Below, piece after piece: positions 32,379 to 42,135 of a DNA stretch of 64,000 bases. Origin of the DNA: Symsagittifera roscoffensis (Eukaryota; Xenacoelomorpha; Acoela; Convolutidae). A program made the position numbers and the translations under genes. Numbering within the stretch: position 1 is the first letter of the stretch; each line of letters begins with the position of its first letter. The stretch spans positions 50,476,452-50,540,451 of the forward strand of contig NC_087065.1 in NCBI RefSeq assembly GCF_963678635.1, read 5' to 3'. The notes under the pieces are model-generated. The model was not told where the DNA came from. It did no database searches and saw nothing but the letters and a program-made list of their open reading frames with translations.

Positions 32379-33493
32379 GAGAGACGGCGCCCATGGTTTT
32401 GGCGCGATGCAAGACGGCGGCATACAAGAGCAACACGGAGCTCAGAAGACCACTCGAAGTAGAGAGGGAAATAGAGGCTTCCACCAGTTTGACATCGGAG
32501 GAAGACTTCAAGCCCCAGAAGATAAACGTGAAGAGAGGTTCAACGGACGGACAGACATGGGAAGTGGATGTCGGCAAGGAATGGGTCTCGAAAGGACACC
32601 AGGCCACGGGGAAGCAAGTGACGAGTGATCCACTGGAGAGGAGCAAGACGAGGAACACCTCCCGGCCATGGTGGGTGGCCCTCGAGACATTGAAGGAAAT
32701 GGAAGACTGCTTGAAGAAGTTGGACAGTGGGGTAGCTCGCAAACGACGCAATTGGGCCACCCAGCAAAAGGCTGAGGTTAACAAGATAGAATTGGCGAAC
32801 CAGCTGAAGAGGTCCTGGCAGAACTTATTGAAGGATCATTTTGAAGAGACAATGAGGACACCCTCATCAGCACCGCCATTGATGGCGAATCCCTTCGTTA
32901 GAACCGCAGGACAATTGATGTTCACCTGGAGTCTGGTGGGAATAGAGTTGGAGACACTGACCTCGTATGACAGGTTGAAGTTGGGAAGCAAGAAGCTAGA
33001 AGTGTATCAAGCACTGATGCAGCACGTGGCCAGGGATAATTCAGGCTTGAGCCTGGCTAGGAGGAAGGATGCCACATGTTTCTTGAGATGGATAATGTCA
33101 ATGATGTCTGATAGCACCATCTTGGCGTGCTACCAAAGAGCCAGCGGAAGTAGAACCGTGGAAAAGAGAGTCTCAACGATCATCTTAAACGTATATCAGA
33201 GTACTGGAATATAAAAGGAAGATGGTTCCAGACTATCCCTAGAGAACCACAGAAAGCTGGACGAGGTACGGAAGTTTTACAATAAGAAGTTCGAACAAGA
33301 ACATGATGTTCACCGTAACTTGGCCTCACCAGAGCAGTACTCGAGACTCAGTGAGAAGGGGGAATACCAATACGTGTCGGGAGTGATGGGGATAGCCTAC
33401 AACCCCTTCTTAGACTCAGAAACTGGAGGCGCTCACAGGAACCACGAGGTAGCGGAGCTGCTGATGTTTTGGACAGAAAAAATAGTGGAATAG
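32351..33493 (+). CDS. Extra module block 3 (frame 2), unknown, one in-frame stop
   Basis: The block is -1 relative to block 2 and again lacks an ATG. It contains helical segments WWVALETLKEMEDCLKKL and LANQLKRSWQNLLKDHFEE. A TAA at 33212-33214 interrupts it, but the same frame continues with clearly coding composition (KFYNKKFEQEHDVHRNL, then YQYVSGVMGIAYNPFLD) to 33493. No family was recognised. Confidence 0.55.
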
Positions 33494-34950
33494 ACGCGGT
33501 GGAGAAAGAGAGGCCGAGCCTGGGCCTGATTCTTGAGAAAACACCGGAGGTGGTGAGCATACCGCGCTCGAACAAGCGAGTTGAAGTGATCATGGGTGAT
33601 GGCAATGGCTTGTTGATCACGAACTTGGGACTGGTATGGAAGTTACTAAGACCCTCCTGGTGCCCACATCACCACGCGAGTCTGATCGAGGAGACCACCG
33701 AGCGGGTGAGGTTAGCACCAACGGAAGATGAAGATTTGGCAAAGTTGAGTGTGGTGCACAAACTGATCTTACCTCAGATGAAGGAGTCAGGCGAAAAGAC
33801 GAACAATCTTGAGTCAGCAAAGAAGATGGAGCCGGGTAGCTGTCTGGATTCTACGTGTGGGAGTGGAGAGCACACCTGCGATGGACGATCATGTGTCAGG
33901 ATACTGTCCTTTCAAAAAGAAGATCTGGTTACTTGGTTTGAAGACATCACGGAAAGGGAGAAAAGTGAAGTACAAATAGTGGCGGAGTGTTACGCGAGAA
34001 CTACGGTGAACATAGCGACAGCTCTCGGATTCTTCTCGAGAATGTGTAGTCTGCAGTCACTGGAGAGGCTAGAGTCTGAACACCATTTAGTGACTGCGTT
34101 GAGCGTGGAATCATGGCCTGGGGTGTTGCAGGTGACTCAAAAACATATCCGGAGCTGGAAGGTTGGTCTCGAGGCGGAAATGGGGTTTCCCATGAGCGAA
34201 GCTTATGGCCTGCCATTGAACGCAAAATCCCTGATAGGGTCAATGATGGCCAATTTGTGCGGAAGCCACTACCCACTGCACATGGCGATGGTGGAAGCAT
34301 CTAGCCAGAGAGTATTGGTGGACAAGGCCTTCTCAGTGCCCAAGTGCGTGAGGTTGGCTCGGGTATCGCATCACTCGCACAAGTTGTTGAGGAAAATCAG
34401 AGGGACAGTACCGAAAGACTTGCGAGATGACTTGAGTGAAATCTGGGGAGAAGAGCTTTTGAAATTGGAAAGTGAGAACACAAGCGATCACGAGAGACAA
34501 AACGTGATCGGAAAACCTGTGGGGGGTGCTCCAAACATGGGAGAGAACGACACGATGCATGAGAAAAAGATGGAGCTTGAGCCTCTCTTGGAAGCCTCGG
34601 GGGAGCGTAACCTCAGGAGCATTGAGATCACCCATGGAGAATGCCCATGCCACTGTTTGGCACAAACGGTGTGGTATCCAGATCACAAGAACCTCTGCCT
34701 GGTGTGGGATATGGAAGAAATTCAGTCGATCGGATTACCGGATCACCGGCAGAAGGTGACGCTCTTAGTAGTGAGTACGATGCTGGCTCTGAGATGGATA
34801 GAAGAGAATATAACGAAGTATCGGGAAGCGAAGACGCCAACGGCTGAGTCAATATATGCGATAGACTACAGCAGGAGACTCGAGTTGTTTGAGACTGCAT
34901 GCAAAGTATTTGCCATACCAATGGAAGTCAGACACGTATGGAGCGCTTGA
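33469..34950 (+). CDS. Extra module block 4 (frame 1), unknown, Cys/His-rich patches
   Basis: This is the largest block, about 493 codons, again in the -1 frame of its predecessor. Two Cys/His clusters stand out: SCLDSTCGSGEHTCDGRSC at about 33837-33893 and HGECPCHCLAQTVW at about 34634-34675. Either could bind zinc. The middle is helical (TVNIATALGFFSRMCSL and neighbours). There is no signal peptide, long hydrophobic helix or fusion-peptide-like segment, so it does not look like an envelope protein. Confidence 0.6.
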   Translation: MDRKNSGIDAVEKERPSLGLILEKTPEVVSIPRSNKRVEVIMGDGNGLLITNLGLVWKLLRPSWCPHHHASLIEETTERVRLAPTEDEDLAKLSVVHKLILPQMKESGEKTNNLESAKKMEPGSCLDSTCGSGEHTCDGRSCVRILSFQKEDLVTWFEDITEREKSEVQIVAECYARTTVNIATALGFFSRMCSLQSLERLESEHHLVTALSVESWPGVLQVTQKHIRSWKVGLEAEMGFPMSEAYGLPLNAKSLIGSMMANLCGSHYPLHMAMVEASSQRVLVDKAFSVPKCVRLARVSHHSHKLLRKIRGTVPKDLRDDLSEIWGEELLKLESENTSDHERQNVIGKPVGGAPNMGENDTMHEKKMELEPLLEASGERNLRSIEITHGECPCHCLAQTVWYPDHKNLCLVWDMEEIQSIGLPDHRQKVTLLVVSTMLALRWIEENITKYREAKTPTAESIYAIDYSRRLELFETACKVFAIPMEVRHVWSA

Positions 34951-35426
34951 GGTACTTTCCATGGTTTCGAGCGACACTGACGTCTTGGTTATACATGACA
35001 ACGAAAGATCACATGAGAAAGCATCAAAAGGAGTATCGACAGTTCCAGGCCAAGATTGGGCCGGAAGCTTTCAAGAGACCCCTGTTAACCCATCGAAATG
35101 CGATCACGACAGGATGGAAAAGAGTGGGTAAAATGTCTAGAGACAATACCAAAGCGAGGGAATCGATACTAGAGGAGGACTTGGCGAAGAACGTGAGCCT
35201 GAGCCTGCACAACTCCTTTTGTTTGAACCTGGAATCTAGGGTGAAGGCACTACCCAACCAGGCAAAGAGGTTGCAGGAGCAATGGGAATGGATGCGATCC
35301 TATGAACAGCTGAAGGCTTGGGAGGAGATCGTGATTAGCTCCGACGATGAAGAAGAACTGTTGAAACAGTTTGCCGTATCTAGTACCTCAGGGTACGGCA
35401 CTTCCAAGGCGAAGAGTGCGAAATGA
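34899..35426 (+). CDS. Extra module block 5 (frame 3), unknown, C-terminal
   Basis: The block overlaps block 4 by about 50 bases in the -1 frame. It is basic and helical (SWLYMTTKDHMRKHQKEYRQF), ending with an acidic EEIVISSDDEEELL patch and a lysine-rich tail. It stops about 30 bases before the polypurine tract, so the coding module fills the space up to the 3' LTR. Confidence 0.55.
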   Translation: MQSICHTNGSQTRMERLRYFPWFRATLTSWLYMTTKDHMRKHQKEYRQFQAKIGPEAFKRPLLTHRNAITTGWKRVGKMSRDNTKARESILEEDLAKNVSLSLHNSFCLNLESRVKALPNQAKRLQEQWEWMRSYEQLKAWEEIVISSDDEEELLKQFAVSSTSGYGTSKAKSAK

Positions 35427-35454
35427 GCGGATGGTTCAAAGAGATCTTGAGTCT

Positions 35455-35470
35455 TGAGAGGGAAGGGGGG
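35455..35470 (+). other. Polypurine tract
   Basis: GAGAGGGAAGGGGGG directly precedes a TG that would start the LTR at 35473. A purine run at this place primes plus-strand DNA synthesis in LTR elements. It defines the LTR start better than the 5' copy, which is truncated. Confidence 0.7.
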
Positions 35471-35472
35471 CT

Positions 35473-36762
35473 TGAGTGTGAATCCGGATGAAACCTGGGT
35501 TCACGAAAAAGAAATTTTAACGAATCAGATATTGTTATTAATATGTTATATTTACTATATAAATCAAAATGCTGCATGACAATTTCCTGATTGAATGGGA
35601 CAAAAGAAATTTTAAATAATTGGCTTGAAAAGCGAGAATTCAAGGGTGCAGGTGTGTGCAGATTTTGATTGCTGTTTAGCGATAGTGTGAAAATTTTACA
35701 TGGCCGTGAATTTTGGGGTGTAGATAAGCTTAAGTCTGCTGCAAACTTCTGTAAATGACCACTGGCACTGTACCTTGAGCAACACTCGGTTTTCTGGGAC
35801 TCACTGGCAGACGACAGCACGCGATGAGGACATCGATCTTGAGTCCGGGGAGTATGTGCCAGTCAGTCATATTTGGAAGTTTGACCTTGAGAAAAACAAG
35901 AACGCTTAATTTTGGAGTGAAATTTGATTTTTCAAAAATTCGAATGGAGCCTGTCATGCACGATTTTCTCGCGATAACTGAAAACCGAAAAAGAGAAATC
36001 AGAACGATCGAGTGACAATCGCGGGAAAGTTGCCAGATAAAGCGGTAGGAAATTGCCATTCGCAATTTCGGTCACAATAAAACTAGAGTAGAGCTGTCCT
36101 ATCTGAAACAGAAGGAAGCGTATTCCCGAGAATTGGACTATTATTACTCGACTGGATTATCATTCAAACTGGACTAGAGTGAACCTTCGATGGAAAGGTG
36201 GACAGCTTGAGTGTCTTCAATGGTTCACGAGAAACTATACTCTAGAGTTCAAACTTGTTCCTGTTATTGAAACTAACAAACATTAAACTCATTTAGTTAC
36301 ATTATTTAATTCTCGAGTGCTTTACTAACTTAATTACTCCCAGTTCTTGAGCGTGCTACGATGTGAGTACCCAATTTAAATTTCTAGAGTGTGTTTTATG
36401 ATTTTTATGTTGAGGTAAGGCGAGTTTTAGGTTGATCCATCTGAAATGGATCAAAGTTCCACTGTCTGATAAAAAAGTAACTTAACGGATTGTTCTGACC
36501 CGGTTTTTAACGGCGTTCATGTATTTTGGGTATCTAGAGACCTAAGTATGGGGACGTTCTTATTTCTTGAGTGGGGGGGATATTTTGGTAGTAGCCTTTA
36601 AGCTGTAACGGGTCGTAGTCTCATGTCACAAGCGAACCGAACTGGCTCCGACTGATTTGAGGTAGAAAAACACAAGAGATAGTGTCCCTGACTCTTGAGC
36701 CAATGGTTATAGGGCCTATTTTTCTTAAGCCTCATGTGTGACTACAGTAGACGAATGTTACA
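35473..36762 (+). repeat. 3' LTR, about 1.29 kb
   Basis: The LTR runs from TGAGTGTGAA after the polypurine tract to TGTTACA. Only the part from 35866 has a counterpart in the damaged 5' LTR. At least a dozen CTNGAG hexamers occur (for example 35471, 36313, 36347, 36384, 36534, 36566, 36692). The left boundary is inferred from the polypurine tract, the right boundary from loss of homology. Confidence 0.8.
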
Positions 36763-36764
36763 TA

Positions 36765-36836
36765 AGTGCGAAATGAACCAATCAAAACTAATATACTCAA
36801 GTTTAAAATCAAAATTTTTGTACTAAGAGTTTTAAA
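36765..36836. repeat. 72-bp flank repeat, right copy
   Basis: This is the direct repeat of 16845-16916, beginning two or three bases after the 3' LTR. After TTTTAAA the two copies diverge (AACACC here, CTTCC on the left). Confidence 0.85.
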
Positions 36837-37119
36837 AACACCAAGTTTGAAAACACCAATACTGAGTCGAGTTCAAATTAATTTTCAATAATTTCGCATT
36901 CTCTTGTTCATTTTTTTCTCTAAATTTTGAGTTCAAAAACTAACTGCAAATCAGTGTTGCGAAAATAATTTTTGTGAAACCCTATTGTAAAGGAGCCTAT
37001 GTGTACTTATTTTATGTTATTACGTAATGAACTATTAGTGCCAAGATCATTGCTAGAGTTAGCGTGTCATCGCGTACTTTCATTGGCGACAACGTTTAGT
37101 TAAACTTAAATTGTTTCTT

Positions 37120-37175
37120 TTACGTCTTATCATACCATGCGACAACGTCTTACCATACCATGCGACAACGTGGTT
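37120..37175. repeat. Short tandem duplication ACCATACCATGCGACAACGT
   Basis: Two near-copies of a 22-bp word lie at about 37131 and 37152, just upstream of the decayed gag. They may belong to the leader of that element. Confidence 0.5.
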
Positions 37176-37189
37176 CCTTTCTGATGGCG

Positions 37190-40170
37190 CAGCTAGCAAA
37201 AAAATCGAACTATTGCGGCCTGTGAAGATTGGGCCCAACGGTTCCAATTGGTAGTAATCGCAAAACAGGAGATAGATATGGAGGATCTAATGGCGGAAAA
37301 AGTTCTCTCAGAAAATGTCTACCCTACTCTGGAAAAACCAATAGGAACTGGAGACAACACGGCAATAGAAGGGAACACTGGAATAACGCAGCTATTGCAG
37401 CGTGGAGAGACGAAGAGAACCGTCGGACAGAGCACAGAGGACGAGAGAAGCGTATTTTAAAAGATACCTGGGGTGAAGCTGATAGGATGTTGAAATCAAA
37501 ACTTTTTCTATCACTAGAGAAACACGGCCAACGAAATTTTTATCAGAAACATCCGAAACAAAAGATTGTAGAGATAGATTTCACTGAGCTATGGAAGCTA
37601 GTGTTTGATACACTCTTTAGAGAGCCATATGTTACAAATCGACGATTCATACCGTTTAGTGGGAAGCAAAAAAAAATGAAACAAATTTTTGAAGCGTTGA
37701 GTACTTTGACCCGAGGGTGTGATTTCGTTCATAAGAAGAGTCCATTGCCGAGATGTATTCATAATTATAATGAGGAATGATGATCCTCGTAAACATCTGT
37801 GTATGGAAACACTAAAGCCGGGGACACCTTGCACTTTTCAGTGGCGACGGAGAGAGGTGAGGTATTATACAAACGAGTAAACCAAGGGCTCCCAAAATTA
37901 GTTAGGAACAGTTTCAAGGAGAGTTGGCTAAACTCGACAATTGGTCAACAAACTGGTAATAATAAAAAAGAGAACCAGTGAACAAAAACAAGGGTCACCA
38001 TGGAGATAAAAGTCACATTTGTGGGAACTGGTTGAAACCTAACCAGCGGGACAATTGCCCATCTCGAAATGTTTTTTGGAACAGTTGCGGACGTCGAGGA
38101 AACTTGGCAAAATTTTTGAAGAAAACGGGGCTCAACCATGTCGAGTGGACTTATGACTTTACCCAGTCTTGTGACGGAGAGGACAATGAAGAATTGGGAG
38201 CACTCGCAGTCCGCACAGTGTATGAAAAGGCAGGAATTGAAAAACGAACTATATACAAACTATATTGGATGTCAGAGTGGGGAAAAGCCAGATAAATTGA
38301 GCAAGCACACTCTCTTTCATCTCACAATGAAAGTTACACGAGCTAAAGATAAGAGGTAGATATTTAGCAGTACAATCACTGCCAGTTGAGATACGGAACG
38401 TTTTTTAAAACGTTGTTAAGATCATTAGACAAGTTTTTGTAGTTACCGATTCTGAAAATTGGATCGCCAAGGGTACTGAACTATTTATTACCAAAGGAGG
38501 ACAAAAACCATAATCGGAAACAGAATCTTACCACTCCTCGGCATTAAAATGATACAGAAGTCAGGGACGCGGACAGTAAACGACGCTAATGGGACGGAGA
38601 CGAAACACATGTCTGATGCTCACCAGAACTACGTAAGTACATTAAAAGTGTTTTGAGGAAGTTTCAAGGTCTATTCGAACAAAAAAGTGCACTTAAAAAT
38701 TGCGAGATCGGAACGCACTTCTACGAACCGTTTCCACCGGTCCAGTTACAAAAAGGGGTTCCGATCTACGTTTTGGCGAAGGTTGAAGCAACTATAAAAA
38801 ATTTGTTGAAGGAAGCACACATCAAAAAATTGAGCAAGTGTACTGAGGATTACTTTATCCTACCAACGGTTGTTACAGCTAAACGCCGCGGAAGAGTAAA
38901 ATTGGCATTGAATTCGAAACCCGTCAATAGGCAAGTATATCAGAGTCGGTATCAAATGCCAAACATGAATCAACTACTGGATAATTTTGCATTAGCGATT
39001 AGTGATAGTACATCTGACCCATTCTGGTTCTCGAAAATACGCATATTCGACATTGCTGTTAAGTGAGAAAACTAGAAGGCAGTGCAGTTTCAGCATTGTT
39101 GGGTTACCTTAACAGGGACATATCGCTTTATGACGGAGTTTTAAGGATAATGTGATATGCTACTGAACTCGGAAGGGTCGTGGATTCAATGCTAGGCCAC
39201 TTATTGTGGGTGCACGTGTATTGCTCATTGCGACCAGAGTTTCAAGGGAACGCCCTTTGGAGGGAAGTTAGAATTATCTGAAAAGAATACCTCTGCAAAA
39301 AGGAGTAAAAGCACTTTTTCGCAAAAGAATGTACTTTTTTTTGTTTTTTTTTGGTTGGGTTTCCAATTTTCTAATGAAATCAGAGCTTCCGGTTCCAGTT
39401 GGTTGAAAAATTCACGTTATTACTTAAATGAAAAAACCCAAAAACATAAACGATGTTAGATTCTTGATGGGGTCAATCTCTCTTTTTATTTGATTTATTC
39501 ATAATTTAGGCGCTACTACAGGACCGACACATAATAGAGCGTTTGAAAAAAATGAAACGATTTTCTTCCGAATCATCAATTTGATGTGAACAAAATTAAG
39601 CGAGTGAATTTTTAGTACGCGTGTTAGTACGCGTGTTAGTACGCGAATGGATTTTTAGCGATTTTGTTCAGTATCATCATTTTGATGTGAATAAAAGTAC
39701 GCGAGTGGAATGTGACGCATCAAAACAGGGCTTGGGGCGGCCGTTGGAAAATTACACGCCGAGGATTGGAAACCAGTATCATACGCATTGACATCTTTAG
39801 GAAAGGCAGAATTGAAATTTTGCAAAAATGAATCGGAATTGTTAGCAGTCGTTTGAGCGGTAACTCACAATCAAAACTATTTGTTTGGGCCCCATTTAAA
39901 ATCAGTAAACCGTTTTATTGTGTTTGTCAGAGGATAAATTACAAAAACTACACAGCTCGATTACTAAGATGGGTTTTCCTTTTGTTACCATTTGACTACG
40001 AAATAGCGCCCATTCTAGGCAAGAATATGGGGCTCGTAGATTACGATTTGGTCGTTTACGATTTGGTCGTATACAATTGGTTTTCTGCGGGCTTGCTAAT
40101 GCAACAGTTTGCAAATTTTTTCTCTATGACATATACAAAAAGAAAATTACTTTCCAATGATTCTTGAAAA
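37190..40170 (+). pseudogene. Decayed second Ty3/gypsy element (gag, knuckle, RT, RNase H)
   Basis: The frame 37229-37780 contains a gag core pattern (LFLSLEKHGQRNFYQKHP, then F-ELWKLVFDTLF). Degenerate zinc knuckles follow at about 38010-38110, with cysteines but incomplete histidines. The N-terminal part of gypsy RT is at 38653-39066 (DYFILPTVVTAKRRGRVKLAL and YQMPNMNQLLD). RNase H remnants are at about 39770-40160 (ELKFCKNESELLAV and LLPFDYEIAPILGKNMGLVDY). Many stops and shifts separate the pieces. I could not find LTRs, protease or integrase, so only part of the element survives. The encoded family differs from the giant element. Confidence 0.7.
39612..39650. repeat. 13-bp tandem repeat, three units
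   Basis: TAGTACGCGTGT is repeated three times inside the decayed gypsy remnant. It has no known role. Confidence 0.6.
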
Positions 40171-40962
40171 GATCACAACTTTGTTTTTTGAATTATTGCA
40201 GTCTTAATCAACCAAAAAAAAACTCTCCATTCTATTCCTTGTTTCATTTTGTGTTATCTAAACTCTCAATGTCCAGGTTAAATAGTTTTGTAACTTTCCG
40301 TCTTCGCACAATCTCATTTTTGAAAGTAATTTTATGTCGAAAAAAAGATTGGCATGGTTTTGCAATCATTTAATGACGCCATAATCAAACGAAAGAATAT
40401 CCAGGGCACCTCCTCGAAAACATTAAGGCTCTTGATTGACTATGTGTGGTGGTATTATCTATGCATTGTTTGTTGAGTTGTAACCACACAAAAATCAAAC
40501 TCCCAAGAAAACATTAGTATATCGAATCTCACAGTATTGTTTTTGAAATAAAGAATAAACAAAAGATTCTTGGTTAACAAAAATTGTCTTTCTTTTTCTT
40601 ATGACGCGCTAACAGCATGAGACAAAATAAGTCAAAAGTGTTGATAGCTTGGTCAGATTTGACGCTTTTTCTGTTAGCGAACAGTGAGTGCTTCAGCATC
40701 TCTTATATTTTTAATTGTCATTTAAAAAAGCAATTATAAATAAGACTTGTTTTCACTTCAAACCACTGTTCCAAAACTAATCATGGTCTAAAATTTGGCT
40801 ATTTGAATAAAAGTTTTGATTGAATAAAACAAAATAATTTTCTTATTAGGTTATAAAAACACAAGGTGAGAGATGTTTTCTTAACTGCTGCAGTTTCAAA
40901 ATCAATTATGAGCATGTAACCCATTTGAAAATTCGAGAGGGAAAGCTGATAGGTTTTTGCAG
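40171..40962. other. Non-coding upstream region of gene A
   Basis: AT-rich, with no recognised motif. It ends in a pyrimidine-rich TTTTTGCAG acceptor at 40954-40962. This implies that gene A mRNA receives a 5' exon or a spliced leader here. Confidence 0.4.
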
Positions 40963-40977
40963 ATGCCGAAAAAATGA
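40963..40977 (+). promoter_or_regulatory. Four-codon upstream ORF overlapping the gene A start
   Basis: The first ATG after the acceptor (40963) opens M-P-K-K and stops at TGA 40975-40977. That stop overlaps the main ATG (40974) in the arrangement AATGA. It could reduce translation or allow reinitiation. Confidence 0.4.
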
Positions 40978-42058
40978 CCTGTTGGTTGCCAGTTGTGGTC
41001 GGCTTCGTTGCCCTGTTGTCGACGTGGTTGGGGAGTGTGTGCTGTTCTGCGGAGGGCGGAGGAGTGTGGTTCTGCTCCTCCGACTTCGACTGTGCCTGGA
41101 ATGCGAGGCTGTTCGGGCCCGAGTATAACGAGAGAGACTACTCCGACTACACTAAGTGCTGTTCTGACAACCAGTGTCACAAGACCTGCGAATGGTATCA
41201 TGATATTACATCCAGTTTCTACGTCAAAAAGCATCAAATCAGATGCCCCGAAGACCTTAAAAATTAGCGTAATTTACATAATAACAATACGTTTTTGGCG
41301 CCAAATTCAAAAACATCTTCACAGTTCGCCTAGAAAACGCAATTTTTGTTTTTGCTCGGAAATATCAAAATTACTGGTTTGAGAAGAGATCTACTAAGTT
41401 TTTGAACAACCAACCCCGACAAAATAATTCGGTGCGTGCCACTGCACCTTCAAAAAATGTATTGATTGCATTGCAGGCATCTTGTGGTGTTCCTGCTGGT
41501 GTTCGTGGGGCTTCCGATGGGGCAGTGTGTGTGCACAGTCGCAATCATGGGCGTGGTTGTCTACTGTGCCGTCAAAATGGGTAAACAAGTGTTTCAACTA
41601 GGAGACTGTGACAGTATAACAATTTTTTATTCTGTTTCTTTTTCCTATCCACTTCTTGAACATCTGTAGTAGTTTCCAGTAAAATCAACAATCAATTTTT
41701 TTTAGGTTGGTTCAAATGTTTTGTATTTTTTGTCCTATATTTTCATATTTCTGAAGCTATCTAATTTTGATATTGAATTCACAAAAGACACTAAAAAAAC
41801 TACTCCAATATGAACTAATAAGAATCACATGAATTTGCTTTACTAGCTTACAAAAACAACCGCACCGTGCCCCCACCACCACCACCCACCTCACAGCAGT
41901 CGCACTCTCCTCGGGGGAGTCTGCCGGACTACCAGCAGAGTCTGAGAGCCCCCCGCATCCTCATGTCCCCCGTAGAGGCGGATGACTCACATGACTCACA
42001 AGCACCCCCTAGACCCCAGAAGCCGAGCCGAGCTATGTTCGGGTTCGTCCAACAGTGA
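40974..42058 (+). CDS. Shisa/STMC6-like membrane protein gene A, three exons, about 178 aa
   Basis: Exons are 40974-41194, 41477-41580 and 41847-42058. Introns start GTATCA and GTAAAC and end TTGCAG and TACTAG. The intron phases (2, then 1) keep a single frame. Exon 1 encodes a signal peptide (about residues 1-26) and a Cys-rich ectodomain with CX5C then CCX4CX3C. Exon 2 encodes one transmembrane helix with embedded cysteines (VVFLLVFVGLP, then CVCTVAIMGVVVYC). Exon 3 encodes a cytosolic proline-rich tail (PPPPPPT, SLPDY) ending FGFVQQ. This is the Shisa/CYYR1/VOPP1 (STMC6) layout. Such proteins sit in ER, endosomal or plasma membranes and bind WW proteins through proline motifs. The exact subfamily is unclear. 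Confidence 0.7.
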
Positions 42059-42129
42059 TCGTGAAATGAACCCGTCATCTGTACATGTGAAATGCGAAGA
42101 CGATGTAGAAATACTGGAAAGATTCCAAT

Positions 42130-42135
42130 AATAAA
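42130..42135 (+). terminator. Polyadenylation signal AATAAA of gene A
   Basis: A canonical hexamer lies about 72 bases after the gene A stop codon, in the right place to end the transcript. Confidence 0.6.

Larger units (their letters stand above)
16942..36762 (+). mobile_element. Giant Ty3/gypsy LTR retrotransposon (about 19.8 kb with, 18.1 kb without nested insertion)
   Basis: Two LTR copies in direct orientation (16946-17316 plus 18994-19506, and 35473-36762) bracket gag, protease, RT, RNase H and integrase in Ty3/gypsy order. The internal region of about 16 kb is two to three times the length usual for the family. The excess lies in a 2.5-kb leader with satellite-like repeats, an acidic plus macro-like extension after integrase, and a ~4.5-kb extra coding module before the 3' LTR. 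Frameshifts and stops interrupt several frames, so this copy is probably not autonomous unless some of them are recoded. The LTR copies differ at only a handful of positions, so the insertion is not very old. Confidence 0.9.

Noticed and set aside
33469-34950. Envelope gene of an errantivirus-like element, based on position after pol
   Set aside because: There is no signal peptide, transmembrane helix, furin-like site or fusion-peptide pattern. The protein is soluble-looking and helical.
16845-36836. 72-bp flank repeat as the target-site duplication of the gypsy element
   Set aside because: It is far longer than integrase-generated duplications, and the left copy is separated from the truncated LTR by a micro-insert. 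Rearrangement explains it better.
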